Shown here: piece by piece, positions 1 to 7,046 of the stretch | How the letters are laid out: each line of letters starts with the position of its first letter | Numbering within the stretch: the stretch's first letter is position 1 | Assembly (NCBI GenBank): GCA_020201235.1 | Contig: JAIVHD010000261.1 | Span: 1-10,580, forward strand | DNA: 10,580 nt | Direction of reading: 5' to 3' | Origin: Lysobacteraceae bacterium | GTDB lineage: Bacteria > Pseudomonadota > Gammaproteobacteria > Xanthomonadales > Wenzhouxiangellaceae | Position numbers and translations under genes: made by a program | Notes under the pieces: model-generated | What the model was told of the DNA's origin: nothing | What the model saw: only the letters and a program-made list of their open reading frames with translations | Database searches by the model: none

Positions 1-1
1 G

Positions 2-1342
2 CCCAACGAAGCCCGAACCTTTCCAAATGACTTCAAGAATTTCATGCGATCGCAGGATCTGCTGGTCGACGACCCGATTGTCGAATCGTACTTCAACGAA
101 ATGGGCTACCGCCTGGTCATGCACAGCGACGGACGCCAGCAGAATTTTCATTTTCACGTGCTCAAGATACCCGGGATCAATGCGTTCGCCGCGCCGGCCG
201 GGGTCGTCGCGCTCAACGCCGGGCTGATTCTTGCAGCCCAGTCGGCCGACGAGGTCGCCGCCGTGCTGGCACATGAAGTCTCGCACGTCACGCAAAACCA
301 TCTCTCGCGCGGCATTGAAGAATCGCAGCGCATTTCGCTACCGGTGATGCTGGCCACGCTCGGCCTGGTCATGGCCGGCGGTCTGGCCGGCGGCATGGAT
401 GGCGAAACGGCGCAGGGCATCCTGGCGACCGGCATGGGCATTTCGCAACAAAGCCAGATCAATTACACGCGCCAGAATGAAGCCGAGGCCGATCGGATCG
501 GCATCCAACTGCTGGCCAAGGCAGGATACGACCCCGTCGGAATGGCAGACTTTTTCGCGACACTGAACCGGCAGTCCCGATCGCAGGGTATGGGCCCGCC
601 AGAATACCTGCGCACGCACCCGCTAACCATCAGCCGCGTCGCCGAGGCCCACCAGCGAGCCGAAAACACCGAGCGCCGCGCGCGCGATCCGGATTCGCAA
701 TTCGAATTTGTCCAAGCGCGCCTGCGGATCCTGATGGACACGCAGGTCGATCGCTCGATCGATTACTTCCAGACGCGACTGCGCCGGCAAGAGGGACACG
801 CACCGGCGCTCCGTTATGGCCTGGCGCTCGGCCTGATCGAGCGTGGCGATACACAGCGCGCGGCCGAACAAGTCGAGTGGCTGCTCGATCATGACCCGGA
901 CAGCCGCTTGTTCAGGATATTAAATGCCGAACTGTTACAGGCACAGGGCAATTTCAAAGCGGCCATCGACGAACTGGAAAGCCTGTATTCCAACTATGGC
1001 CAGAGCAATGCGATTGCGCTGGCCTATGCCAACGCGCTGCTGCACAGCGGGGCCGAGGAAAATGCCGCGCTGGCAGCCGACGTGCTGCGCATCCAGATGC
1101 GCCGCGAGCCGGAGAACATCCTCGTCACAGAATTGCTTGCGCACGCTTCGAATCAGGCCGGCAACCCGGTTCGCGCAGCCGAAGCGGTGGCGACCAATTA
1201 CTATCAGCGCGGCGGCCTGGCCCAGGCGATCGAACAGCTCGAGCGGGTTCTTAGAAGATCCGATCTCGATTACTATGATCGTGCGCGCATCTCGGCCAAG
1301 CTCGACCGCATGCGAGTCGAACACCTGCGCAGCGCTCAATAG
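2..1342 (+). CDS. bepA: BepA/YfgC-like M48 metalloprotease with TPR tail (5' truncated)
   Basis: This is a zinc metalloprotease of the M48 family, probably periplasmic. The E. coli relative BepA degrades or chaperones misassembled outer-membrane proteins such as LptD at the BAM complex. The frame is open from the first complete codon at base 2, and family members have a signal peptide and more sequence upstream, so the ATG at 44 is internal and the true start lies outside the window. Numbering from that ATG, the HExxH zinc site is H77-E78-V-S-H81 (codons 272-286). The ExxAD third-ligand motif is E146 to D150. The THPL motif holds H192, which matches the BepA 'His switch' residue. From about residue 210 to 432 the sequence is helical, with TPR-like spacing. 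There is no obvious terminator before phoB. Family assignment is firm; orthology to BepA itself rests on the TPR architecture. Confidence 0.9.
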   Translation, partial: PNEARTFPNDFKNFMRSQDLLVDDPIVESYFNEMGYRLVMHSDGRQQNFHFHVLKIPGINAFAAPAGVVALNAGLILAAQSADEVAAVLAHEVSHVTQNHLSRGIEESQRISLPVMLATLGLVMAGGLAGGMDGETAQGILATGMGISQQSQINYTRQNEAEADRIGIQLLAKAGYDPVGMADFFATLNRQSRSQGMGPPEYLRTHPLTISRVAEAHQRAENTERRARDPDSQFEFVQARLRILMDTQVDRSIDYFQTRLRRQEGHAPALRYGLALGLIERGDTQRAAEQVEWLLDHDPDSRLFRILNAELLQAQGNFKAAIDELESLYSNYGQSNAIALAYANALLHSGAEENAALAADVLRIQMRREPENILVTELLAHASNQAGNPVRAAEAVATNYYQRGGLAQAIEQLERVLRRSDLDYYDRARISAKLDRMRVEHLRSAQ

Positions 1343-1422
1343 CGGTTTGCGCCGATTGAGCCACAACGAGCCTCGACAATCACCTGACTCATGCATGCGG
1401 TATTAACACGATCGAAACCAAA

Positions 1423-1440
1423 ATGTCATGATTTAGTCAT
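1423..1440 (+). promoter_or_regulatory. Pho box (PhoB operator) upstream of phoB
   Basis: The sequence ATGTCATGATTTAGTCAT contains TGTCAT at 1424-1429 and AGTCAT at 1435-1440, exactly 11 bases apart with an AT-rich spacer. This matches the known PhoB direct repeat (CTGTCAT, four A/T bases, CTGTCAY) in spacing and in 11 of the 12 core bases. It lies where the -35 element would be, ahead of a plausible -10. It implies that PhoB activates its own gene and the downstream ppk1-ppx genes during phosphate starvation. The site is read by eye and not tested. Confidence 0.75.
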
Positions 1441-1449
1441 GAGCCTCCG

Positions 1450-1455
1450 GATAAT
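1450..1455 (+). promoter_or_regulatory. Candidate -10 element of the phoB promoter
   Basis: GATAAT differs from the sigma-70 consensus TATAAT at one base. It begins ten bases after the Pho box ends, the spacing typical of PhoB-activated promoters, which lack a good -35. It predicts transcription starting near 1461-1464. That makes the upstream in-frame ATGs at 1391, 1439 and 1454 unusable and supports the phoB start at 1484. Confidence 0.6.
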
Positions 1456-1483
1456 GGAATTCAGCGATCGTGGCCTGAAGCTC

Positions 1484-2206
1484 ATGAAAACAAAAGTTCT
1501 GATTGTCGATGACGAAGCGCCGATTCGCGCGATGCTGGCCTTTAGCCTCAACCGCGCTGATATGGATGTCGAGCTCGCCGCCGATGGCGACGAGGCGCTC
1601 AAGCGACTGAACGCGCGCGAACCCCGGCCCGATCTGATTGTGCTCGACTGGATGATGCCGGGCCTCGACGGATTGCAGTTCACGCGCACGCTTCGCGGCA
1701 TGCCGGGGTTCAGTCATATACCGATCATCATGTTGACCGCGCGGGGTAACGAAAGCGACCGTAGCCGGGGTCTTGATGCAGGCGCCGACGATTTCGTCGT
1801 CAAGCCCTTTTCAACGCGCGAGCTGATCTCGCGCGTTCGAGCGGTGTTGCGTCGCGTACGCCCGGAAAATCCCATAAATCCGGGTGCCACCCGACCGGAC
1901 CCAACACCGTTGCGGGTCGGCGATTTAGTCCTGGACGTACACTCCCACCGGGCGTTTGCCGGCGACCGACCGGTCAGCATGGGCCCGACCGAGTTTCGGC
2001 TTTTAACACTGTTTATGCGCCATCCGGGCCGAGCCTGGAGCCGCACGCAACTGCTGGGCGAAATCTGGGGCGACGACCATGCGGTCGAGGAACGCACCGT
2101 CGACGTCCACATTCGCCGGCTGCGAAAGGCGCTCGAGCAAACCCGACACGACAACTTCGTGCAAACCGTACGCGGTCACGGCTACCGCTTTTCAGACCTG
2201 GTCTGA
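1484..2206 (+). CDS. phoB: Phosphate regulon response regulator PhoB
   Basis: PhoB is a cytoplasmic OmpR/PhoB-family response regulator of 240 residues, normally phosphorylated by PhoR when phosphate is scarce; it then binds Pho boxes and recruits sigma-70 polymerase. The receiver domain covers about residues 3-120: acidic pair D9-D10, phospho-acceptor D55 in the LDWMMPG motif, switch residue T85 and conserved K107 before PF. The winged-helix DNA-binding domain covers about 145-238 and ends with the family-typical VRGHGYRF. I chose the ATG at 1484 because the canonical N-terminus (MKTKVLIVDDE) begins there and earlier in-frame ATGs overlap the promoter. The stop overlaps the ppk1 start by one base (TGATG), which suggests translational coupling. 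No phoR gene follows, unlike the usual phoBR pair. Identity as PhoB is supported by its own Pho box and by ppk1/ppx downstream. Confidence 0.93.
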   Translation: MKTKVLIVDDEAPIRAMLAFSLNRADMDVELAADGDEALKRLNAREPRPDLIVLDWMMPGLDGLQFTRTLRGMPGFSHIPIIMLTARGNESDRSRGLDAGADDFVVKPFSTRELISRVRAVLRRVRPENPINPGATRPDPTPLRVGDLVLDVHSHRAFAGDRPVSMGPTEFRLLTLFMRHPGRAWSRTQLLGEIWGDDHAVEERTVDVHIRRLRKALEQTRHDNFVQTVRGHGYRFSDLV

Positions 2207-4068
2207 TGGCGGAAGACGAGCCCGGCCGCCGATCCCCGCACGCGCCTTCCGAGCCTGGTGGACCTGCCGGCCTGGTCCACCAGGCCGCCGCCCCGCTGGA
2301 CCAATGGAACGGCGACGACCTGGAACATCCAGCACTGTTCCTGAATCGCGAATTAAGCCTGCTCTGCTTTACCCGAAGAGTGCTCGAACTGGCCCGCGAC
2401 TCCAATATTGCGCTGCTCGAACGCGTTCGTTTCCTGTGCATCTCGTGCACCAATCTGGATGAATTCTTCGAGGTCCGAGTGGCCTCGATACGACAGCGCC
2501 TGCAGCACGGTGCCAGCCAGGCCGGCCCCGACGGCATGACGCCGACGGCGACGCTGGCAGCCATCGAAGAGGCTGCCAGCGAACTGGTCAGCGAGCAGTA
2601 CCGGGTGCTCAACGACGAGCTGACGCCAGCGCTGGAAGCCGAAGATATCCGCATTCTGAAGCGCTCGCGCTGGAGTCGGCGCCAATATCGATGGCTGCAT
2701 CGTCACTTTCAACGCGAGCTGATGCCGGTTCTGAGCCCACTCGGACTGGACCCGGCCCATCCGTTTCCGCGCATTCTGAACAAGTCGTTAAACTTTGCCG
2801 TCGAACTCGATGGCAGCGATGCCTTCGGGCGCGATCCGGGCCTGGCGCTGGTGCGCGCTCCGCGCTCGCTGCCGCGCCTGATCCGAATTCCGAAAAGTTA
2901 TAGCCGCGGCCCCAACGACTTTGTCTTCCTGTCGTCGATTCTGCATGAATTTATGTTCGAACTTTTCCCCGGCATGCGCGTGCGCGGCTGCTATCAGTTT
3001 CGGGTAACGCGCAATTCCGAGTTGTTTGTCGACGAAGAAGAAATCGAGGATCTGGCCCGGGCGCTGGAAGGCGAACTGCTCGAACGCGGCTTTGCCGAAG
3101 CCGTGCGGCTGGAGCTGGCCAGCAACTGTCCCGACGAGGTGGCCAAGCTGCTAACGTCAAAATTCGGCCTTGAAGAAAGCGATGTTTACCGCTGCGATGG
3201 CCCGGTCAACCTCAACCGAATGGTCGCCATTTGCGAGCAAAGCGACCGCCCGGACCTTAAATACCCACCGTTTCAGCCACATGTCCCGGCTGCGCTGGCA
3301 CCCGGCAACAACTTGTTTGCCGCACTCCGGCGGCGCGATTACCTGTTGCATCACCCCTACGACAGTTTCACGCCGACCATCGAGCTGCTGCGCCAGGCAG
3401 TCGCCGATCCCGACGTGTTGGCGATCAAGCAAACGCTTTATCGCACCGGTGTCGATTCGGCCATGGTCATCCTGCTGATCGAAGCCGCGCGTGCCGGCAA
3501 GGACGTCACGGTGGTTGTCGAGTTGCGCGCGCGCTTCGATGAGGAAGCCAACATCACGCTCGCAACCCGGCTTCAGGAGGCCGGTGTACAGGTGGTCTAC
3601 GGTGTCGTAGGCAATTCTTTGACCGAGCCGAAGGTTATTCAGGCGTTGTACCGCGCTTCGCGCGCCGGGGTCCGTATTCGACTCGTGATTCGCGGAACCT
3701 GCTGCCTGCGGCCCGGCATTCCGGGCCTTTCCGAAAACATCGAGGTTCGTTCCATCCTCGGCCGATTTCTTGAACATGCACGGATTTACCGTTTTTTGAA
3801 TGCCGGCGAAACCGAGGTCTGGGGTTCGAGCGCAGACTGGATGGAACGCAACCTGTTTCAGCGCGTAGAGGTCGCGTTTCCGGTTAAAACCCCGACGCTT
3901 GCCGCGCGCATCATCGACCAGAGCCTGGAACTTGCCTTTGCCGACAACCAACAGGCCTGGTTGCTGCAAGGCGATGGCAGCTACCGCCACAGTGCCAGCG
4001 AGGCCGGCGACGAATTGCGCGGTGCCCAGCAAATCCTGATGCGGCAAGCCGAACAAGACGCAACTTGA
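2206..4068 (+). CDS. ppk1: Polyphosphate kinase 1 with internal deletion removing the catalytic histidine
   Basis: Intact PPK1 makes polyphosphate from ATP through a phosphohistidine intermediate. The 620-residue product has the N domain (about 41-150, with NRELS and TNLDEFFEVRVA), the head domain (about 150-360), part of C1 and most of C2. Residues R413 and R443 match Mg/ATP-site R375 and R405 of E. coli, and H524 in FLEHARIY matches H592. The sequence then jumps from YGVVG (ending G469) directly to NSLTEP (N470), at 3612/3613. The missing part would hold the KxHAK motif with catalytic H435 and the GTGN motif. The spacings R443-G469 (26) and N470-H524 (54) equal those recalled for E. coli, so about 106 residues are absent in frame (E. 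coli 432-537). The protein is unlikely to make polyphosphate as written. A real deletion and an assembly collapse cannot be told apart here. Confidence 0.92.
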   Translation: MAEDEPGRRSPHAPSEPGGPAGLVHQAAAPLDQWNGDDLEHPALFLNRELSLLCFTRRVLELARDSNIALLERVRFLCISCTNLDEFFEVRVASIRQRLQHGASQAGPDGMTPTATLAAIEEAASELVSEQYRVLNDELTPALEAEDIRILKRSRWSRRQYRWLHRHFQRELMPVLSPLGLDPAHPFPRILNKSLNFAVELDGSDAFGRDPGLALVRAPRSLPRLIRIPKSYSRGPNDFVFLSSILHEFMFELFPGMRVRGCYQFRVTRNSELFVDEEEIEDLARALEGELLERGFAEAVRLELASNCPDEVAKLLTSKFGLEESDVYRCDGPVNLNRMVAICEQSDRPDLKYPPFQPHVPAALAPGNNLFAALRRRDYLLHHPYDSFTPTIELLRQAVADPDVLAIKQTLYRTGVDSAMVILLIEAARAGKDVTVVVELRARFDEEANITLATRLQEAGVQVVYGVVGNSLTEPKVIQALYRASRAGVRIRLVIRGTCCLRPGIPGLSENIEVRSILGRFLEHARIYRFLNAGETEVWGSSADWMERNLFQRVEVAFPVKTPTLAARIIDQSLELAFADNQQAWLLQGDGSYRHSASEAGDELRGAQQILMRQAEQDAT

Positions 4069-4115
4069 ACCGCTGGCTGTTTTGTGGCCAACCCCCGGGT
4101 TAAACTGCCGGCCTG

Positions 4116-5578
4116 ATGCCGCAACGTAATCTCTATGCCGCCGTCGACCTCGGCAGCAGCAGTTTTCATCTGTTGGTTGCCCGGCGCGACCACGGTGAAC
4201 TGCGCATTATCGACGGCATTCGCGAAATGGTTCGGATCGCTGGCGGTCTGGATTCCAACGGTCGTCTCGATCAGACCACTCGGCAACGTGCTCTCGGCTG
4301 TCTGGCCCGGTTCGGCCAGCGCCTGGCCGACATTCCGATGGACCAGGTTCGAGCCGTCGGTACACAGACGTTTCGTCGCCTGGCCCACCCCCAGTCCTTG
4401 CTGGTTGTCGCCGAAACCGCCCTGGGCTGCCCGATCGATATCATCAGCGGCCGCGAGGAAGCGCGTCTGGTCTGGCTTGGGGTCAGCCAGGGAATGCCGT
4501 TTAACCAGCAGCCGAGACTGGTGATTGATATTGGAGGCGGGTCGACCGAAATCGTTGCCGGGCGTGAACTGGAGCGAGTCGCAAGCGCTGGGATCGGCTG
4601 AGCGACGAAATCGCAACCGAGTTGCAGGCGCTGAAATCGGCCATCGCGCAGACCCACTGGCGCCATGCGATTGGCTCGTCAGGCACAATTCGGGCGGTGC
4701 AGAAAATCATCGCCGCAGCGAGCAACAACCCGCCACGCGCCATCGCCTTCGACCAGGTTGTCGGCTTGCGCGACCAATTGATCGAACTGCGCAGGCTCGA
4801 TTCGATCGACCTGGCCGGGCTATCCGCTTCGCGCCAGCCGGTCATCGCCGGTGGCGTGCTGGTGCTGGAGGCCTGTATGCGAACCTTTGAAATCGAGCAG
4901 ATCGAGGTGAGCCCGGTTGCCTTGCGCGAAGGCCTGCTGCACGATCTGTTTGGCCGCCTGGAGCATCGCGACCCGCGGCAGAAATCCGTTCTCGCCATGG
5001 CCAGGCGCTTCGAAGCCGACCAGACCCAGGCAACGCGTGTCCGGGACTTCGCGCTGTGTGCGCTCGATCAGATCGCCCAGACCTGGTCACTGCACACGAT
5101 CCATCGCGACCTGCTCGACTGGAGTTGCCAGCTCCACGAAATCGGTCTTGGCATCGCCCACAGCCAGTACCAGCTCCACAGCGCCTACATCGTCGAAAAC
5201 TCCGACCTGGCCGGATTTTCGCGCCAGGAGCAGCACTACATGGCACTGCTGCTGCGCTATCAGCGCCGAAAGCTTCCCGCCGATGCGCTACAAGAACTGC
5301 CGGAGCGACAGCGCGCCAGCGCCCGTCCGCTGCTTGCCATTCTTCGCCTGGCGATTGCGCTGGGCCGCGCGCGCAGCGACGCCGACCTGCCGGATTTCGC
5401 CTTGCAGGCCCCCGATCGCAAGCGTCTGGTGTTCAGCGCCCCACCGGGCTGGCTCCAGAGCCACCCCCTGTCGGCGCGCAGCCTGGAGCTTGAAAAGCGT
5501 CAGCTGGCCAACATCGGCCTGAAGCTGTCGATCAAATCTCTACCGGCAGCGCTCCGGTCAGAGCCGGGAGAGGCTTGA
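4116..5578 (+). pseudogene. ppx: Exopolyphosphatase Ppx, frameshifted by an internal deletion
   Basis: Ppx/GppA-family exopolyphosphatase releases phosphate from polyphosphate chain ends. The 5' part (4116-4601, 161 codons) has the actin-fold phosphate-1 loop AAVDLGSSSFH, the SGREEARL motif (E114/E115) and phosphate-2 motif DIGGGSTE (139-145). It runs into a TGA at 4599. The protein resumes in another frame from about 4580, reading RKRWDRLSDE and then the conserved GSSGTI, REGLLHDL and the C-terminal HD-like part with LHEIG and HSAYI, ending at 5578. Against E. coli Ppx, about 20 residues containing the conserved MGCV...FFP-type stretch are missing between the halves. Restoring about 70 bases would give about 510 residues, close to the E. 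coli 513. The ppk1 neighbour favours Ppx over GppA. No strong ribosome site precedes the ATG. Confidence 0.88.
5566..5573 (+). promoter_or_regulatory. Ribosome binding site supporting the GTG start of epmA
   Basis: GGGAGAGG lies inside the 3' end of ppx, about nine bases before the GTG at 5583. No in-frame ATG exists near the start of the conserved sequence, so this purine-rich site decides the GTG start. It also indicates that epmA is translated from the same transcript as ppx or by re-initiation. Confidence 0.55.
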
Positions 5579-5582
5579 ACCC

Positions 5583-6485
5583 GTGAGCGAACTCGCGACC
5601 CGAATTCGAAAACGCGCCGAAGCGGCCGCCAGGATTCGCCGGTTTTTCGCCGAGCGCGGTGTGCTCGAAGTCCAGACTGCCCTGATCAGCGAGTACGGCG
5701 TCACCGATGTTCACATCGAAAACATCCGGCTGCGCGACCACGGCTTCTTGCGGACTTCGCCGGAATACGCGCACAAAAAACTGCTGGCTTCCGGGGCCGG
5801 CGATCTGTTCGAGCTGGGCCCGGTTTTTCGGGCCGGCGAACGAGGTCGCCTGCACCGGCCCGAATTCGTGATGCTGGAGTGGTATCGGTTGGGCTGGAGC
5901 TGGCAGCAACTTGCGCGAGAAGTCACCGAGCTGATCGAACGCCTGACGCCGGACTGTCGCTGGCAGATCGTGCGCGTGCCGTGGCGCGAACTGGTTGCCG
6001 ATGTGCTCCCTTTCGATCCGCTGAACGCACCCCTGGAGCAACTGCGCCAAGCCCTGGATGATGCACCGTCCGGCCTCGCGCGCCCGGAACTTCTCGACTG
6101 GCTGTTCGCGAGCCGGATACAGCCGGATTTTCCTCAAGACCAGTTGACCATCGTCCACGACTATCCGGCCTGCCAGGCCGCGCTGGCGCGATTAAAGCCG
6201 GGCGAGACACAATGGGCCGAGCGTTTCGAGGTGTTTGCCGGGCCGATCGAGCTTGCCAACGGCTACCGGGAACTCATCGATGCCGATGAGCAAAGTCGTC
6301 GCTTCGAAGGCGACAACCAGCGCCGGATCGCGCTCGGTCGCGAAGCGATGCCAATCGACCATGAACTAATCCATGCCCTTAAAACCGGACTGCCAGATTG
6401 CGCCGGCGTGGCGCTGGGCTTTGAGCGCCTGTTGATGGTCATGTCCTGCGCCGCCGACATCTCCGAGGTCGGTTTTCAGGACTGA
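5583..6485 (+). CDS. epmA: EF-P--(R)-beta-lysine ligase EpmA (GenX/PoxA)
   Basis: EpmA is a cytoplasmic class II lysyl-tRNA-synthetase paralogue that attaches (R)-beta-lysine to a conserved lysine of elongation factor P, helping ribosomes through polyproline stretches. The 300-residue product has only the catalytic core and no anticodon-binding domain, which separates it from LysRS (about 500 residues). The opening core reads RRFFAERGVLEVQT (19-32). Motif 2 spans FRAGERGRLHRPEF (82-95). AERFEVFAGPIELANGYREL (212-231) is the substrate-pocket region, and motif 3 is GVALGFERL (275-283). It starts at GTG, five bases after the ppx stop. The C-terminus ends ...ISEVGFQD, a few residues short of the usual family ending F-x-x-x-R-A, so a minor 3' change is possible. 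EpmB and EF-P are not in this window. Confidence 0.92.
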   Translation: MSELATRIRKRAEAAARIRRFFAERGVLEVQTALISEYGVTDVHIENIRLRDHGFLRTSPEYAHKKLLASGAGDLFELGPVFRAGERGRLHRPEFVMLEWYRLGWSWQQLAREVTELIERLTPDCRWQIVRVPWRELVADVLPFDPLNAPLEQLRQALDDAPSGLARPELLDWLFASRIQPDFPQDQLTIVHDYPACQAALARLKPGETQWAERFEVFAGPIELANGYRELIDADEQSRRFEGDNQRRIALGREAMPIDHELIHALKTGLPDCAGVALGFERLLMVMSCAADISEVGFQD

Positions 6486-6504
6486 CGACTCAAGCCCGAC
6501 AGAA

Positions 6505-7017
6505 CTACCCGGCACCGTCTTGTGCGTCGCGATGGCGAACCAGAAGCCGCTCGCGACTGACCTTGAAGCTCTGCAAAACGCTTAGCTGGTTCGGCAACAG
6601 CACCTGGACGACGTCCGCGCACGAACTCCAGTGGGTCGCGCCGGTCGCACTCGCGATCGCCAGCTCACAGTCAGCAACAACCGGTCGCCAGACGCGTCTG
6701 CCCGGGGGGGCAAGCACAGTGTCGCCGTTAAACCGAATTGCAGTAACGTATCCGAGCATCCAGTGCCCGTCCGAAAATTCGACCCGGGCCGCGCTCAGCG
6801 GCAAACTGCGCGGCACCGAATCGTCGCGGAATGGCCGATTTGGATGGGCCAGTTGAATGGTGCCATCGGGGAAAATCCGTTCGACAATCGGCTGCGGCCA
6901 GTGGGGCACGACCATTCGAATCGCGGGCACCATCAACATGAATCCTGCAACAAGCAGCCAATTAAGCGATACTAGCGTCGAGCGTAAAACCAAATCGAGT
7001 CTAGGGGGGCTTGCCAT
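6505..7017 (-). CDS. Unknown protein with one N-terminal membrane segment
   Basis: I do not recognise this 170-residue product. From the ATG at 7017 it has a short basic lead (MASPPRLDLVLR) and one hydrophobic segment at about residues 13-38, then a polar region of about 130 residues. This suggests a single-pass inner-membrane protein, or an uncleaved signal anchor with a periplasmic domain. Two cysteines (C117 and C133) sit in the soluble part and could pair in the periplasm. An upstream in-frame ATG at 7086 would add 23 residues but would run into the divergent gene, so I prefer 7017. No Shine-Dalgarno sequence precedes 7017. The gene converges with epmA, 19 bases away. A seven-G run at 6704-6710 is a possible slippage point, but the frame reads sensibly on both sides. 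Confidence 0.6.
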   Translation of the reverse strand: MASPPRLDLVLRSTLVSLNWLLVAGFMLMVPAIRMVVPHWPQPIVERIFPDGTIQLAHPNRPFRDDSVPRSLPLSAARVEFSDGHWMLGYVTAIRFNGDTVLAPPGRRVWRPVVADCELAIASATGATHWSSCADVVQVLLPNQLSVLQSFKVSRERLLVRHRDAQDGAG

Positions 7018-7046
7018 TAAACCGAATATAGCACGTGAAGCTTGCG
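7018..7046. promoter_or_regulatory. Short divergent promoter region, candidate shared -10
   Basis: Only 29 bases separate the starts of the two divergent genes. On the minus strand, TATATT (7030-7025) is a good -10 whose predicted start falls almost on the ATG at 7017, so that gene could have a leaderless transcript; only weak -35 matches lie upstream. On the plus strand the overlapping TATAGC (7027-7032) could serve the gene at 7047. The assignment is tentative. Confidence 0.35.

Noticed and set aside
924..1406. 160-residue plus-strand frame overlapping the protease TPR region
   Set aside because: It is an alternative frame rich in Arg, Pro and Ser, typical of a shadow frame; the TPR-bearing frame continues to a normal stop.
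1391..1483. Upstream ATG starts for phoB (1391, 1439, 1454)
   Set aside because: They overlap the Pho box and -10 region and would add residues not found in PhoB, which normally begins directly at the receiver domain.
3157..4056. 299-residue open frame on the minus strand opposite ppk1
   Set aside because: It is a long antisense frame of a GC-rich coding gene. It shows no recognisable motif and no ribosome site, while the plus strand carries clear PPK1 conservation.
4090..4101. AACCCCCGGGTT inverted repeat between ppk1 and ppx
   Set aside because: The two-base loop is too tight for a stable hairpin and there is no T-tract, so it is not called a terminator or operator.
4525..4890. Third-frame open stretch spanning the ppx break
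   Set aside because: Its translation has no Ppx motifs; conserved sequence lies in the other two frames, so it is not a rescue frame.
6689..6700. Perfect 12-base palindrome CAGACGCGTCTG
   Set aside because: It lies inside a coding region with no second copy or promoter context, and is expected by chance in GC-rich DNA.
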